Shown in pieces: positions 1 through 7,992 of a stretch of DNA of 64,000 nt. Origin of the DNA: Streptomyces abyssomicinicus (GTDB taxonomy: Bacteria; Actinomycetota; Actinomycetes; Streptomycetales; Streptomycetaceae); NCBI RefSeq assembly GCF_008974245.1, contig NZ_BBZI01000005.1, positions 406,180 to 470,179 on the forward strand, read 5' to 3'. A model generated the notes under the pieces. The model ran no database searches, had not been told where the DNA came from, and saw only the letters and a list, made by a program, of their open reading frames with translations. Every line of letters starts with the position of its first letter. Within the stretch, counting starts at the first letter, position 1. The position numbers and the translations under genes were made by a program.

Positions 1-251
1 GGCGGCAGCGGCTTGACGATGGTGTCGGCGGCCGCCGCCGTGGCACCGCCGGCGGTCGCGGCGGGCTCGGCGGCGTGGGCCTCGCCGCCCGGGACCGCGG
101 CGGGAAGGGCGGTACCGGCCGCGGTCGCGGCCAGCAGGGTCAGCAGGTGGCGGCGGGAGACGTCGGCCCTGGCCTCGCCGGCCAGCCATTGGCGCAGTCT
201 GCGCCGGTCGTAGGAGGTCTCGTCACGGTGTGCGGGCGGAAGGGGCGGCAT
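1..251 (-). CDS. Sulfite oxidase-like molybdopterin oxidoreductase, N-terminal part (cut by window edge)
   Basis: Only the first 83 codons lie in the window. The protein opens with a basic stretch containing YDRRRLRQWLAGEAR, then a twin-arginine signal (SRRHLLTLLAATAAG) and an Ala-rich cleavage region, so it should be exported folded by Tat with its cofactor. It then reads IVKPLPP, as at the start of the mature part of actinobacterial sulfite-oxidase-family molybdoenzymes. The ATG is preceded by GAGGAG. The catalytic domain is off the window, so the family call rests on the signal region, the IVKPLPP motif and the sulfur-gene neighbourhood. A cysteine-containing leader peptide lies about 230 bases upstream on the same strand. 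Another Tat-exported hydrolase is the alternative. Confidence 0.55.
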   Translation of the reverse strand, partial: MPPLPPAHRDETSYDRRRLRQWLAGEARADVSRRHLLTLLAATAAGTALPAAVPGGEAHAAEPAATAGGATAAAADTIVKPLP

Positions 252-478
252 GGTGCTCCTCGCGGGAACGTCGGGATGCGTGACGCCGAGGGGGCGAACG
301 ACGGAAGGACGGAACGGGGCACCCGCCGCTGCGGGTCCGCCGCCTGCGCCGCACCGGCGTCCGGTGCGGAACCGGCGTCCGGCGGGGAACCGGCCTCGGG
401 TACGGCACCGGCCGGAACGGCGGCGGGTACGGGCCCGGAGCGGGTGGGCCGGTGGGCGCGGAGCGGGGAGGCGTCCGG

Positions 479-562
479 TCAGCCGTCGAGGCGACACAGC
501 GCGGCCGCGACGCGGACCAGGTCCACGGCGCGACGGCGGGTCAGAAGCCTCCGGTGCGGCAT
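479..562 (-). CDS. Short cysteine leader peptide (27 aa) upstream of sulfite oxidase-like gene
   Basis: This 27-residue ORF reads TRRRAVDLVRVAAALCR near its end. It matches the RRxxVDLxRVAxxLCR pattern of the 'putative leader peptides' that actinobacteria carry in front of sulfur and cysteine genes. It has one Cys codon, placed late. A TTGACG / 17 bp / TTCCAT promoter-like pair ends 6 bases before the ATG and there is no ribosome-binding site, so a leaderless transcript is likely. Known cysteine leader ORFs in mycobacteria couple ribosome stalling at Cys codons to expression of the genes behind them; that role here is inferred. Confidence 0.6.
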   Translation of the reverse strand: MPHRRLLTRRRAVDLVRVAAALCRLDG

Positions 563-568
563 GGGGCG

Positions 569-597
569 ATGGAAGCACGGGGCACCCCGGGCGTCAA
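569..597 (-). promoter_or_regulatory. Promoter for the minus-strand leader peptide
   Basis: On the minus strand TTGACG (597-592) and TTCCAT (574-569) are 17 bp apart. The downstream hexamer is 6 bases from the ATG, the spacing expected for a leaderless mRNA. Confidence 0.45.
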
Positions 598-662
598 CGG
601 ACCGCGGACGCACGCGGGAGGTGTCCGACAGGAGAGATCGGCGTCCGCATCGCGGACTTGGC

Positions 663-692
663 TTGATGTGCGCGCAACGGGCGGGCCAGAAT
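663..692 (+). promoter_or_regulatory. Promoter for the plus-strand leader peptide
   Basis: TTGATG (663-668) and CAGAAT (687-692) are 18 bp apart. CAGAAT keeps the A2/T6 positions of the actinobacterial -10 (TANNNT) and ends 6 bases before the leader ATG, with no Shine-Dalgarno sequence, so the transcript is probably leaderless. Confidence 0.45.
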
Positions 693-698
693 CCGCCC

Positions 699-797
699 AT
701 GGCCCCCTTCCTCGTCTCCCGTCGCCACGTGGATCTTCTGCGTGTCGCCGGGATGCTGTGTCGGGCCGGCCGCCGGTGCCGCGCCGCCTGTCGCTGA
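699..797 (+). CDS. Cysteine leader peptide (32 aa) upstream of the sulfonate operon
   Basis: The 32-aa peptide contains SRRHVDLLRVAGMLCR, the hallmark of actinobacterial sulfur-gene leader peptides, followed by a tail with two more cysteines (Cys21, Cys27, Cys31). It aligns with the peptide on the opposite strand at 479-562. The sulfonate monooxygenase gene starts 161 bases downstream. That gap holds a short GC hairpin (877-894) that could take part in attenuation. By analogy with mycobacterial cysteine leader ORFs, translation through the Cys codons would sense Cys-tRNA supply. The sequence shows the ORF, motif, promoter and position; the mechanism is inferred. Confidence 0.7.
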   Translation: MAPFLVSRRHVDLLRVAGMLCRAGRRCRAACR

Positions 798-958
798 CCG
801 CGCGCACCCGCCTGCCGCGCTGACGGAAGCCTTCCCGCCCCGGCGGCGCACCTCCCTCCTCTCCGCACCTCGGTGACGGCGCGTCCGCGCGCCGCAGCCC
901 CCTCCCGCGGTCCCCGTTCCGGGCGCCGCCCGCTCACCCCTCCCAGAGGTCCACTCGC

Positions 959-2068
959 ATGTCTGCGCGTCCTGCCCCCGTCCTGCACTGGTTCCTGCCC
1001 ACCGGCGGCGACGGCCGTGATCCCGGCGGGGTGACCGCCGTCCAGTCGCGGTCCCGGTCGGCCACCCGGCGTCCCGCCGACCTGGGGTACCTGGCCCAGG
1101 TCGCCCGTGCGGCCGAGCGGGCCGGCTTCGACAAGCTGCTCACCCCGGTGGGTCTGGGCTGTGTGGACCCCTGGGTGCTGACGTCGGCCGTCGCCGCGGT
1201 CACCGAGCGGATCGGCTTCCTCGTCGCCTTCCGCGCCGGACTGACCGGCCCCACGCTGATCGCCCAGCAGGCCGACACCTTCCGCAGGCTGTTCGGCGAC
1301 CGCATCGCGCTGAACGTGGTCACCGGCGGCGATCCGGTCGAGCAGCGGGCCTACGGCGACCACCTGTCCAAGGACGAGCGCTACGCCCGCACCGGTGAAC
1401 TCATGCGGGTGATCCGGGACCTGCTGGCGGGCAAGCCGGTCGACCACGAGGGGGACCACGTGCGGGTGACGGGGGCCCGGCTGGAGAACCCGGCCGTCGC
1501 CACCCCGGTGCCGCTCTACTTCGGCGGCGCCTCGCCGGCCGCCGAGGACGTCGCCGCGCACCACGCCGACGTCCAGCTGCTCTGGGGCGAGCCCCCGGCC
1601 GCCGTCGCCGAACGCGTCGACCGCCTCCGGGCCAGGGCGGCGGCCGCCGGCCGCACCGTGCGGTTCGGGCTGCGGCTGCACGTCATCACCCGTGACACCG
1701 CCGCCGAGGCGTGGGCCGAGGCCGACCGCATCCTGGACGGCCTCGACCCCGAGGCGGTCCGCGCCACCCAGGAGCGGTTCGCCCGCATGGACTCCGCCGG
1801 CCAGGCCCGTATGACGGCACTGCACGGCGGCACGGCGGAGAACCTGACCGTCGCGCCCAACCTGTGGGCGGGCATCGGCCTGGTCCGCGAGGGCGCCGGC
1901 ACGGCCCTGGTCGGCTCGCACGACGAGGTCGCCGAACGCCTCTTCGCGTACCGCGAGTCGGGCATCGACGAGTTCGTCCTCTCCGGCTACCCGCACCTCG
2001 AGGAGGCCTACCGGGTGGGCGAAGAGGTCGCCCCCCGGCTGCGCGCCCTCACCGAGGCGGCCCGGTGA
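959..2068 (+). CDS. ssuD: FMNH2-dependent alkanesulfonate monooxygenase
   Basis: A 369-aa luciferase-like monooxygenase with the SsuD signature: VLHWFLPTGGDGRD at the N-terminus, DKLLTPVGLGCVDPW, a GDRIALNVVTGGDPVEQ block, and SGYPHLEEAYRVGEEVAPRL near the C-terminus. The family uses FMNH2 from a partner reductase and O2 to split R-CH2-SO3 into an aldehyde and sulfite in the cytoplasm. No flavin reductase gene is in the operon, so the reductase must come from elsewhere. It is first in a four-gene unit with a sulfonate ABC transporter, and its TGA overlaps the permease GTG (GTGA). The leader peptide upstream suggests control by sulfur starvation. Confidence 0.9.
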   Translation: MSARPAPVLHWFLPTGGDGRDPGGVTAVQSRSRSATRRPADLGYLAQVARAAERAGFDKLLTPVGLGCVDPWVLTSAVAAVTERIGFLVAFRAGLTGPTLIAQQADTFRRLFGDRIALNVVTGGDPVEQRAYGDHLSKDERYARTGELMRVIRDLLAGKPVDHEGDHVRVTGARLENPAVATPVPLYFGGASPAAEDVAAHHADVQLLWGEPPAAVAERVDRLRARAAAAGRTVRFGLRLHVITRDTAAEAWAEADRILDGLDPEAVRATQERFARMDSAGQARMTALHGGTAENLTVAPNLWAGIGLVREGAGTALVGSHDEVAERLFAYRESGIDEFVLSGYPHLEEAYRVGEEVAPRLRALTEAAR

Positions 2069-2919
2069 CCCTCGTCGAACGGACACCGCCCGTCGCGCCG
2101 CCCGCCGACGCGGCCCCCAGGAGGCGTCGCCCGCCCGCGGTCCTGCGCTGGACCGCCCTGCGGCTGGTGGCCCTGGCCGTCCTGCTCGCCGCCTGGCAGG
2201 CCGTGGTCGCCGCCGGGGTGTGGCCGCGCGTCCTCGTCCCGTCCCCGGCCGAGGTGTGGCACGCGTTCGTGGAGGCCTCGACCGTGCACGACGGTGTGCG
2301 CGGCCACAGCGGGTACCTGCTGACCGAGCACCTGGCGGTGTCGCTGCGCCGGATCGGCACCGGCACCGGCTACGCGGCCCTGGTCGGCATTCCGCTCGGG
2401 CTGCTGATCGGCGTGGTGAAACCGCTCGCCGTGGTGCTGGAACCCGCGGTCACCTTCCTGCGGACGCTTCCCCCGCTGGCGTACCTCTCGCTGCTGGTCA
2501 TCTGGTTCGGGATCGACGAGTCGCCGAAGATCTGGCTGCTGGTCGTCGCCGCGCTGCCGCCGATCGCGGCGGCCACCGCGGCGGCGGTGCGCGGTGTGCC
2601 GGGCGACCTCGTCGAGGCGGCGCGGACCCTGGGCTCGGGCCCGGTGACGCTGCTGCTGTCCGTGCGCCTGCCGGCCGCGCTCCCGGAGATCCTCACCGGC
2701 GTGCGCATCGCCCTCGGCGTCGCCTACACCTCGGTCGTCGCCGCCGAGACCGTCAACGGCGTGCCGGGCATCGGCGGCATGATCCGCGACGCCCAGCGAT
2801 ACAACCAGACCGACGTCGTCATCGCGGGGATCATCGCCATCGGCCTCTCCGGCATCGTCCTGGACGCACTGTTCCGGGGGGTGGAACGGCTGACGGTGCC
2901 CTGGCGCGGCCGCCGTTGA
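2065..2919 (+). CDS. ssuC: Sulfonate/taurine ABC transporter permease
   Basis: A 284-aa integral membrane protein of the SsuC/TauC binding-protein-dependent permease family. A cytoplasmic Arg/Pro-rich N-terminus is followed by about six hydrophobic segments. The EAA loop region reads EAARTLGSGPVTLLLSVRLPAALPEILTGVRIALG, and the motif IWFGIDESPKIW is typical of this family. The GTG start shares bases with the ssuD stop, so the two are translationally coupled. It forms the channel for the binding protein at 3096 and the ATPase at 4111. Sulfonate rather than nitrate or thiamine-precursor specificity is inferred from the linked SsuD. Confidence 0.88.
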   Translation: MTLVERTPPVAPPADAAPRRRRPPAVLRWTALRLVALAVLLAAWQAVVAAGVWPRVLVPSPAEVWHAFVEASTVHDGVRGHSGYLLTEHLAVSLRRIGTGTGYAALVGIPLGLLIGVVKPLAVVLEPAVTFLRTLPPLAYLSLLVIWFGIDESPKIWLLVVAALPPIAAATAAAVRGVPGDLVEAARTLGSGPVTLLLSVRLPAALPEILTGVRIALGVAYTSVVAAETVNGVPGIGGMIRDAQRYNQTDVVIAGIIAIGLSGIVLDALFRGVERLTVPWRGRR

Positions 2920-3095
2920 TCCGGCGCCCTCGCCGTCGCCTGCGCCCTCGCCGTCACACCCGCCTTCCGGGCCGCCTTCCGTCCCGCCTCCGTTCCGGCG
3001 CCCGATCCGGCCCCGCGCCCGACCCCCGTTCCCGCCCCGCTCCGCACCTCCCCTCCGCCGCGCGCCCCCGCGCCGCCTCGCCCGAAGGAACCGTC

Positions 3096-4124
3096 ATGGC
3101 CCTGCTCGCCCGCCGCACCCTCCTCCTCGCCTCCGCCGCCGCCCTGACCGCCCTCACCGCGACCGCCTGCGGCTCCGGCGCCGACGGCGGGGGCAGAACC
3201 CAGGTGCGCATCGCCTACCAGGCGATACCCAACGCCGACCTGGTGGTCAAGAACCAGCGGCTGCTGGAGAAGGCGCTCCCGGACGCCGACGTGAAGTGGG
3301 TGAAGTTCGACTCCGGGGCCGACGTCAACACGGCGGTGATCGCCGGGTCCGTCGACCTCGGCCTCGCCGGGTCCAGCGCCGTCGCCAAGGGGCTGTCGGA
3401 GCCTCTGAACATCCCCTACAAGGTCCTCTGGATCCATGACGTGATCGGTGACAACGAGGCCCTCGTCGCCCGGAAGGGCATCACCTCCGTCAAGGACCTC
3501 AAGGGCAGGAAGGTCGCCGCCCCGTTCGGGTCGACCACCCACTACTCCCTGCTGGCCGCGCTGGAGTCGGCCGGGCTGAAGCAGTCGGACGTGACGCTGG
3601 TGGACCTCCAGCCGCAGGACGCCCTCGCCGCCTGGCAGCGCGGCGACATCGACGCCGCCTACGTGTGGACGCCCACCCTCACCGAGCTGAAGAAGGACGG
3701 CACCGTCCTCGTCAGCAGCCGAGAGATCGCCGAGCAGGGCCGGCCCACGGCCGACCTCGGCATCGTCACCGACGCCTTCGCCGACAAGCACCCCGACATC
3801 GTGGACGCCTGGCTCGAGGCGGAGAACCAGGCGGTGGAACTCGCCCGGGAGAACCCCGGCGAGGCGGCCGCCGCCATCGGCGCCGAACTCGGCCTGAGCG
3901 CCGGTGAGGCGGAGGAGCAGCTCGGCCAGCTGGTCCTGCTCACCGCCGAGGAGCAGGCCGCGGCCGACCACCTGGGCACCCCCGGCGCACCGGGCGGGCT
4001 CGCCGGCAACCTCCACGACGCCGCCGAGTTCCTCGCCTCGCAGAAGGCCGTCGACGCCGTCCCCGAGCGGTCCGTCTTCGAGAAGGCCCTCGCCGTCGAG
4101 GAGCTGGCCCGTGTCACCGGCTGA
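3096..4124 (+). CDS. Sulfonate/taurine ABC transporter substrate-binding lipoprotein
   Basis: A 342-aa binding protein with an N-terminal signal ending in a lipobox-like TATAC, so it is anchored outside the membrane by a lipid-modified Cys. The mature part resembles TauA/SsuA: IAYQAIPNADLVVKNQ, GSVDLGLAGSSAVAKGL, KDLKGRKVAAPFGSTTHY and a ligand-side ALAAWQRGDIDAAYVWTP. The ATG was chosen for GAAGGAA upstream and the immediate signal peptide. A 176-base GC-rich gap separates it from the permease, and its 3' end overlaps the ATPase gene by 14 bases. TauA-like taurine binding is the best guess; other sulfonates are possible. Confidence 0.85.
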   Translation: MALLARRTLLLASAAALTALTATACGSGADGGGRTQVRIAYQAIPNADLVVKNQRLLEKALPDADVKWVKFDSGADVNTAVIAGSVDLGLAGSSAVAKGLSEPLNIPYKVLWIHDVIGDNEALVARKGITSVKDLKGRKVAAPFGSTTHYSLLAALESAGLKQSDVTLVDLQPQDALAAWQRGDIDAAYVWTPTLTELKKDGTVLVSSREIAEQGRPTADLGIVTDAFADKHPDIVDAWLEAENQAVELARENPGEAAAAIGAELGLSAGEAEEQLGQLVLLTAEEQAAADHLGTPGAPGGLAGNLHDAAEFLASQKAVDAVPERSVFEKALAVEELARVTG

Positions 4125-4872
4125 GCCCGACGTCCGGGTGCGGGACGTCAGCGTCCGCTACGGCACCGCGCGGCATCCCGTCACCGCCGTCGCCGATGTC
4201 TCCCTCACCGTGCTGCCGGGGGAGTTCGTGGTGCTGGTCGGGCCGTCCGGATGCGGGAAGACCACGCTGCTGCGGCTGGTCGCCGGGCTGGAGCGGCCCG
4301 CGGAGGGCACCGTCGAGGTGCGCCGCAGGACCGGCGTCGTCTTCCAGACGCCACGCCTCTTCCCCTGGCGCACGGTGGGCGGCAACCTCTCCTTCGCGCT
4401 GGCCCGCAACGGTGTCGCACGGGCCGACCGGCCCGGCCGCGTGGAGGAACTGCTGTCGCTGGTCGGTCTGGCCGGCACGGCGCGGCGGCGCACCTGGGAG
4501 CTGTCGGGCGGTCAGCAGCAGCGCGTTGCCATCGCCCGGGCGCTGGCCACCGAACCGCAGATCCTGCTGATGGACGAGCCGTTCGCCGCCCTGGACGCCC
4601 TCACCCGGGAACGGCTCCAGGAGGAGGTGCGGACGCTGGCCGAGGTCACCGGCACGACGGTCCTGTTCGTGACCCACTCGGCGGAGGAGGCGGTGCTGCT
4701 CGGGTCCCGGGTCCTGGTGATGGCGGCCGGTCCCGGCCGGATCGTCGACGAGGTGGCGGTGCCCCTCCCGCGCGGGACGGCGACGGACGCTGCGGCCCTG
4801 CGCGGTGACCCCCGCTTCGCCGCCCTGCGCGCCGAACTGGCCGCGGTGACCCGCGCCGCCACCGCCGCCTGA
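4111..4872 (+). CDS. ssuB: Sulfonate/taurine ABC transporter ATP-binding protein
   Basis: A 253-aa ABC ATPase with Walker A GPSGCGKTT, Q-loop VVFQTPRLFPWRTV, signature LSGGQQQRVAIARAL, Walker B ILLMDEPFAALD and switch His in FVTHSAEEA, so catalysis should be intact. The GTG start lies inside the last codons of the binding-protein gene (14-base overlap), which gives a translationally coupled operon ending. The VTHSAEEAVLLGSRVLVM stretch is usual for the taurine/nitrate/sulfonate subfamily. It powers the permease at 2065. Confidence 0.9.
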   Translation: MSPAEPDVRVRDVSVRYGTARHPVTAVADVSLTVLPGEFVVLVGPSGCGKTTLLRLVAGLERPAEGTVEVRRRTGVVFQTPRLFPWRTVGGNLSFALARNGVARADRPGRVEELLSLVGLAGTARRRTWELSGGQQQRVAIARALATEPQILLMDEPFAALDALTRERLQEEVRTLAEVTGTTVLFVTHSAEEAVLLGSRVLVMAAGPGRIVDEVAVPLPRGTATDAAALRGDPRFAALRAELAAVTRAATAA

Positions 4873-4962
4873 CACCGGCCACGCCGCCCGCGCGGGGCGC
4901 GGCGGGCGCTCACCACGCCCGCCGCGCCCGCGTCCGTGCCGCTCACCCCGAGTACGGCACCC

Positions 4963-5367
4963 TCACCCGGCTCCGTTCCTGCTCAGGGCGGTGAGCACGT
5001 GATCCAGCTCGTTCGGCATCACGGCGATGAGAACAGCACCTTCGGAGGAGGCGCACTCGACGATCGTGGAGCCGCCGTTGATCTTCATCGCTTCCCGCAG
5101 CGAAGGTGACCGCAGGCCGACCCGCCGCACTCCCGCCGGAAGGGACATTGCGGCCCCAGCCCTGGTGCGGGGCTCCCAGGCCACCGTGAAGGGGCCTGCC
5201 ACCAACCGCCCGCGAAGCCACCGGCCTTCGAGCGAGGGATGCCGCAGCAGGCAGGGCACCTTGATCACATCGCCCTGAGCGGCACGGACCGCGCGGCGCC
5301 TCACCTTCCGGCGGAGCAGCCAGGCCGTCAGTCCGCCCGCCGTCAGGCCGATCACGAGTTCGATCAC
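4963..5367 (-). CDS. Small hypothetical membrane protein, DUF2550-like layout
   Basis: A 134-aa protein from a GTG start, with one N-terminal hydrophobic helix (IELVIGLTAGGLTAWLL), a basic stop-transfer patch (RRKVRRR) and a soluble C-terminal part (PCLLRHPSLEGRWLRGRL, LPAGVRRVGLR, IAVMPNELDHVLTAL). The one-helix layout plus a WR/LP-containing domain recalls DUF2550 proteins of actinobacteria, but identity is not certain. An upstream in-frame GTG would add 18 residues. It stands alone between the sulfonate operon and a flavoenzyme gene, so context gives no role. Confidence 0.6.
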   Translation of the reverse strand: MIELVIGLTAGGLTAWLLRRKVRRRAVRAAQGDVIKVPCLLRHPSLEGRWLRGRLVAGPFTVAWEPRTRAGAAMSLPAGVRRVGLRSPSLREAMKINGGSTIVECASSEGAVLIAVMPNELDHVLTALSRNGAG

Positions 5368-5445
5368 ATCTGCATTTAAGCAGCAGGATCCGGGAACCCG
5401 CCGCGTTCCGGGGTGCCGCACAGGATCCCAGGGGCGTGGCGGCGG

Positions 5446-6843
5446 TCAGGGCGTGCGCGGCCGCACCGCCGCGGCGGCCTTGCGGGCCGCCACCAGCACG
5501 GGGTCCCAGACCGGGGAGAACGGCGGCGCGTACCCCAGGTCCAGGGCCGTCATCTGCTCCACCGTCATCCCGGCCGTCAGCGCGACCGCCGCCACGTCCA
5601 CCCGTTTGGCGGCGCCCTCCCGGCCCACGATCTGCACGCCCAGCAGTTTCCCGGTGCGCTCCTCGGCCAGCATCTTGACCGTCATGGGGGAGGCCCCGGG
5701 GTAGTAGCCGGCCCGGCTGGTCGACTCGATCGTGACCGCGTGGAACCGCATCCCCACCCGCCGGGCGTCCTTCTCGCGCAGGCCGGTGCGGGCGATCTCC
5801 AGGTCGCAGACCTTGCTCACCGCGGTGCCGACCACACCGGGGAAGGTGGCGTAGCCGCCGCCGACGTTCGCGCCGATCACCTGGCCGTGCTTGTTGGCGT
5901 GGGTGCCCAGCGCCACGTGCTGCTGCTGGCCGGAGACCAGGTTGAGGACCTCCACGCAGTCACCGCCGGCCCAGACGTTCTCGTGGCCGCGGACCCGCAT
6001 GGCCAGGTCGGTGAGGAGGCCGCCGCTCGCGCCGAGGGGGAGACCGGCGGCCTCGGCCAGGTCGGTCCGCGGCCGGACCCCGATGCCCAGGATCACGACG
6101 TCCGCCGGGAACTCGCGGTCGCCGGCCGCCACCGCGCGGACCCGGCCGTCCTCCCCGGCGAGCACGGCCGTGACGCCGGTGTCGTTGACCATGGTGATGC
6201 CGAGGCCCTCCATGGCGGTGTGCACCATCCGGCCCATGTCCGGGTCGAGGGTGGACATCGGCTCCTTGCCGCGGTTGACCACCGTGACCTCGAAGCCGTG
6301 GTTGATCATCGCCTCGGCCATCTCGACGCCGATGTAGCCGGCGCCCACCACCACCGCGCGCCGTCCGGCGGTGCGCGACAGCGTGTCGATCAGGGCCTGC
6401 CCGTCGTCCAGGGTCTGCACGCCGTGCACGCCCGGCAGGTCGATGCCGGGCAGTTCGGGGCGCAGCGGGGTGGCGCCGGTGGCGATCACCAGCTTGTCGT
6501 AGGAGGTCCAGGACTCCTCGCCGGTGTCCAGGTCGCGCGCCCGGACGCGCTCGCGCCCGAGGTCGATCGCGGTGACCTCGGTGCGCGTGCGCAGGTCGAT
6601 GGAGCGGGCGCGGTGCTCCTCGGGCGAGCGGGCGATCAGCTGCTCGCGGTCGCCGACCGCGCCGCCGACCCAGTAGGGGATGCCGCACGCCGAGTAGGAG
6701 GAGAAGTGCCCCCGTTCGAAGGCGACGATCTCCAGCTCCTCGGCGCCCTTCATCCTGCGGGCCTGCGACGCGGCGGACATGCCCGCCGCGTCGCCGCCGA
6801 TGACCACCAGTCGTTCCCGGTCCCGCCTCGCGCCGCTGCTCAT
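5446..6843 (-). CDS. FAD-dependent pyridine nucleotide-disulfide oxidoreductase (CoA-disulfide reductase / NADH oxidase type)
   Basis: A 465-aa flavoprotein. The FAD-binding GGDAAGMSAASQARR is at residues ~16-30. The active-site region reads SSYSACGIPYWVGG with the single redox Cys of CoA-disulfide reductases and NADH oxidases. The NAD(P)H site is VVVGAGYIGVEMAEA, and the second FAD motif is VWAGGDCVEV. The C-terminal dimerisation domain contains LGYAPPFSPVWDPVLVAA, with the conserved Tyr. The family reduces CoA disulfide or persulfides, or O2; which applies here cannot be told. TAGGTT sits 6 bases before the ATG, suggesting a leaderless transcript. No rhodanese domain is fused, unlike some relatives. 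Confidence 0.82.
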   Translation of the reverse strand: MSSGARRDRERLVVIGGDAAGMSAASQARRMKGAEELEIVAFERGHFSSYSACGIPYWVGGAVGDREQLIARSPEEHRARSIDLRTRTEVTAIDLGRERVRARDLDTGEESWTSYDKLVIATGATPLRPELPGIDLPGVHGVQTLDDGQALIDTLSRTAGRRAVVVGAGYIGVEMAEAMINHGFEVTVVNRGKEPMSTLDPDMGRMVHTAMEGLGITMVNDTGVTAVLAGEDGRVRAVAAGDREFPADVVILGIGVRPRTDLAEAAGLPLGASGGLLTDLAMRVRGHENVWAGGDCVEVLNLVSGQQQHVALGTHANKHGQVIGANVGGGYATFPGVVGTAVSKVCDLEIARTGLREKDARRVGMRFHAVTIESTSRAGYYPGASPMTVKMLAEERTGKLLGVQIVGREGAAKRVDVAAVALTAGMTVEQMTALDLGYAPPFSPVWDPVLVAARKAAAAVRPRTP

Positions 6844-6903
6844 GGAGCCAACCTAGCGCCGGGGGCGGGACCGGCAGCGGAGGGGTGACCGGGCCCGCCC
6901 GCC

Positions 6904-6998
6904 GCAGGCCCCCAGCCCGCCTCAGGTCCCCCCGTCCCGCCTCAGGTCCCCCCGTCCCGGTTCAGGTCCCCTCGTCCCGGTTCAGGTCCCCAGCCCGG
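6904..6998. repeat. 20-bp tandem repeat at the 3' end of the DUF4349 gene
   Basis: Three full units (6921-6940, 6941-6960, 6961-6980) and partial units on both sides repeat CTCAGGTCCCCCCGTCCCGS. Read on the minus strand each unit holds a TGA in the same setting as the real stop of the gene ending at 7000, so the array looks like serial duplication of the gene's end. Confidence 0.8.
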
Positions 6999-6999
6999 T

Positions 7000-7992
7000 T
7001 CAGGACTCCTGCGACCCCCGGGGCTCCCGGGTCTCCTCGGCCTCCTGGCGTGCACGGGACGACACGGACTGCGGGGAAGCCTGCCCACCGGTCCGGGCGC
7101 CGCGCGCGGCACCGCCGCGGCGGCGCCGGCGCAGCCAGAGCCACAGGCCGGAGCCGAGCACGACGGCGAACGGCAGGGCGGCGCCGACGGCCAGGACGAT
7201 CCAGTGCAGGGTGGAGACGAAGGCGTCCCAGCCGCCTTCGAGGGCGTCGAGGATGCCGGGGTCGGGATCCTCCCGGTTCTCCTCGTCGAGGTGGTCCTCG
7301 TCGGTGAGGGTCAGGGTGATGGTCGCCAGCGAGGTCCGGTCCTCCAAGGACGCCTGCCGGGCCAGCAGCGACTCCAGCTCGGCCTCCCGCGAGGCCAGTT
7401 CGCTCTCCAGGGCGACGACGTCGGTGAGCTTGGTCGCCTCGTCCATCAGCTCGCGCAGCCGCTCCACGCCGGCCCGCTGGGACTTCACCCGGCTGTCCAC
7501 GTCGACGACCTCGTCGGTGACGTCCTCCGCCTGGGCCGAGTGGTAGTAGACGCGGCCGGTGCCCTTGAGGTCCTTCAGGACCGCCTCGTACTTCTCCGAC
7601 GGAACCCGCAGGACGACCTCGGTCTCGTCCGTGCGGTCGTAGTCGTAGGAGTGGGACTCCTCCTTGCCGACGTAGCCGCCCGCGCTCCCGGCGACGCGGC
7701 GGGCCTCGGCGACCGCGTCGTCGACGTCCTTCACACTGACCGAGAGCTGGGCGGTGCGGATGATGTGCGCGTTCTCCAGGGCGGTGCCGGACCGCCCCGG
7801 GTCGCCCTTCTTGGCCGCCCCGTCGTCGGCCGCGCTCCCCGCCGCCCCCTCGGGCGCGGCGGCCTTCGCGTTGTCGCGGGAGACGGACTTGTCGTCGGCG
7901 GCGGAGCTGAGCTCGGAACTGCTGCCCGCCCCGCAGCCGGCGAGGGCGAGCGAGGCGGCGAGAAGCATCGCTGCCAGGGTTCTGCGGGCCAT
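7000..7992 (-). CDS. DUF4349 membrane lipoprotein
   Basis: A 330-aa protein. The signal peptide ends in LALAGC, a good lipobox. A disordered Ala/Ser/Asp linker runs to about residue 75. The DUF4349 domain follows (IIRTAQLSVSVKDVDDAVAEARRVA, LRVPSEKYEAVLKDLK), then a coiled coil (RVKSQRAGVERLRELM through RQASLEDR). Near the C-terminus come a transmembrane helix (HWIVLAVGAALPFAVVLGSGLWLWL) and a basic tail. It should be held at the outer face by lipid and by one membrane span. The family's molecular role is not established. GGGGGGA precedes the ATG. It is transcribed away from hemY. Confidence 0.85.
   Translation of the reverse strand: MARRTLAAMLLAASLALAGCGAGSSSELSSAADDKSVSRDNAKAAAPEGAAGSAADDGAAKKGDPGRSGTALENAHIIRTAQLSVSVKDVDDAVAEARRVAGSAGGYVGKEESHSYDYDRTDETEVVLRVPSEKYEAVLKDLKGTGRVYYHSAQAEDVTDEVVDVDSRVKSQRAGVERLRELMDEATKLTDVVALESELASREAELESLLARQASLEDRTSLATITLTLTDEDHLDEENREDPDPGILDALEGGWDAFVSTLHWIVLAVGAALPFAVVLGSGLWLWLRRRRRGGAARGARTGGQASPQSVSSRARQEAEETREPRGSQES

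Noticed and set aside
479..2086. Long minus-strand frame of 535 codons opposite ssuD
   Set aside because: It is the GC-skewed shadow of ssuD; only its last 27 codons (the leader peptide) resemble a real product.
4880..4915. Terminator after the sulfonate operon
   Set aside because: The GC-rich arms (GCCCGC/GCGGGC) are short and imperfect, so it was not listed as a confident terminator.
5413..6888. 491-codon plus-strand frame opposite the flavoenzyme
   Set aside because: The minus frame has a full pyridine-nucleotide disulfide oxidoreductase; the plus frame is Arg/Gly/His-rich with no domain.
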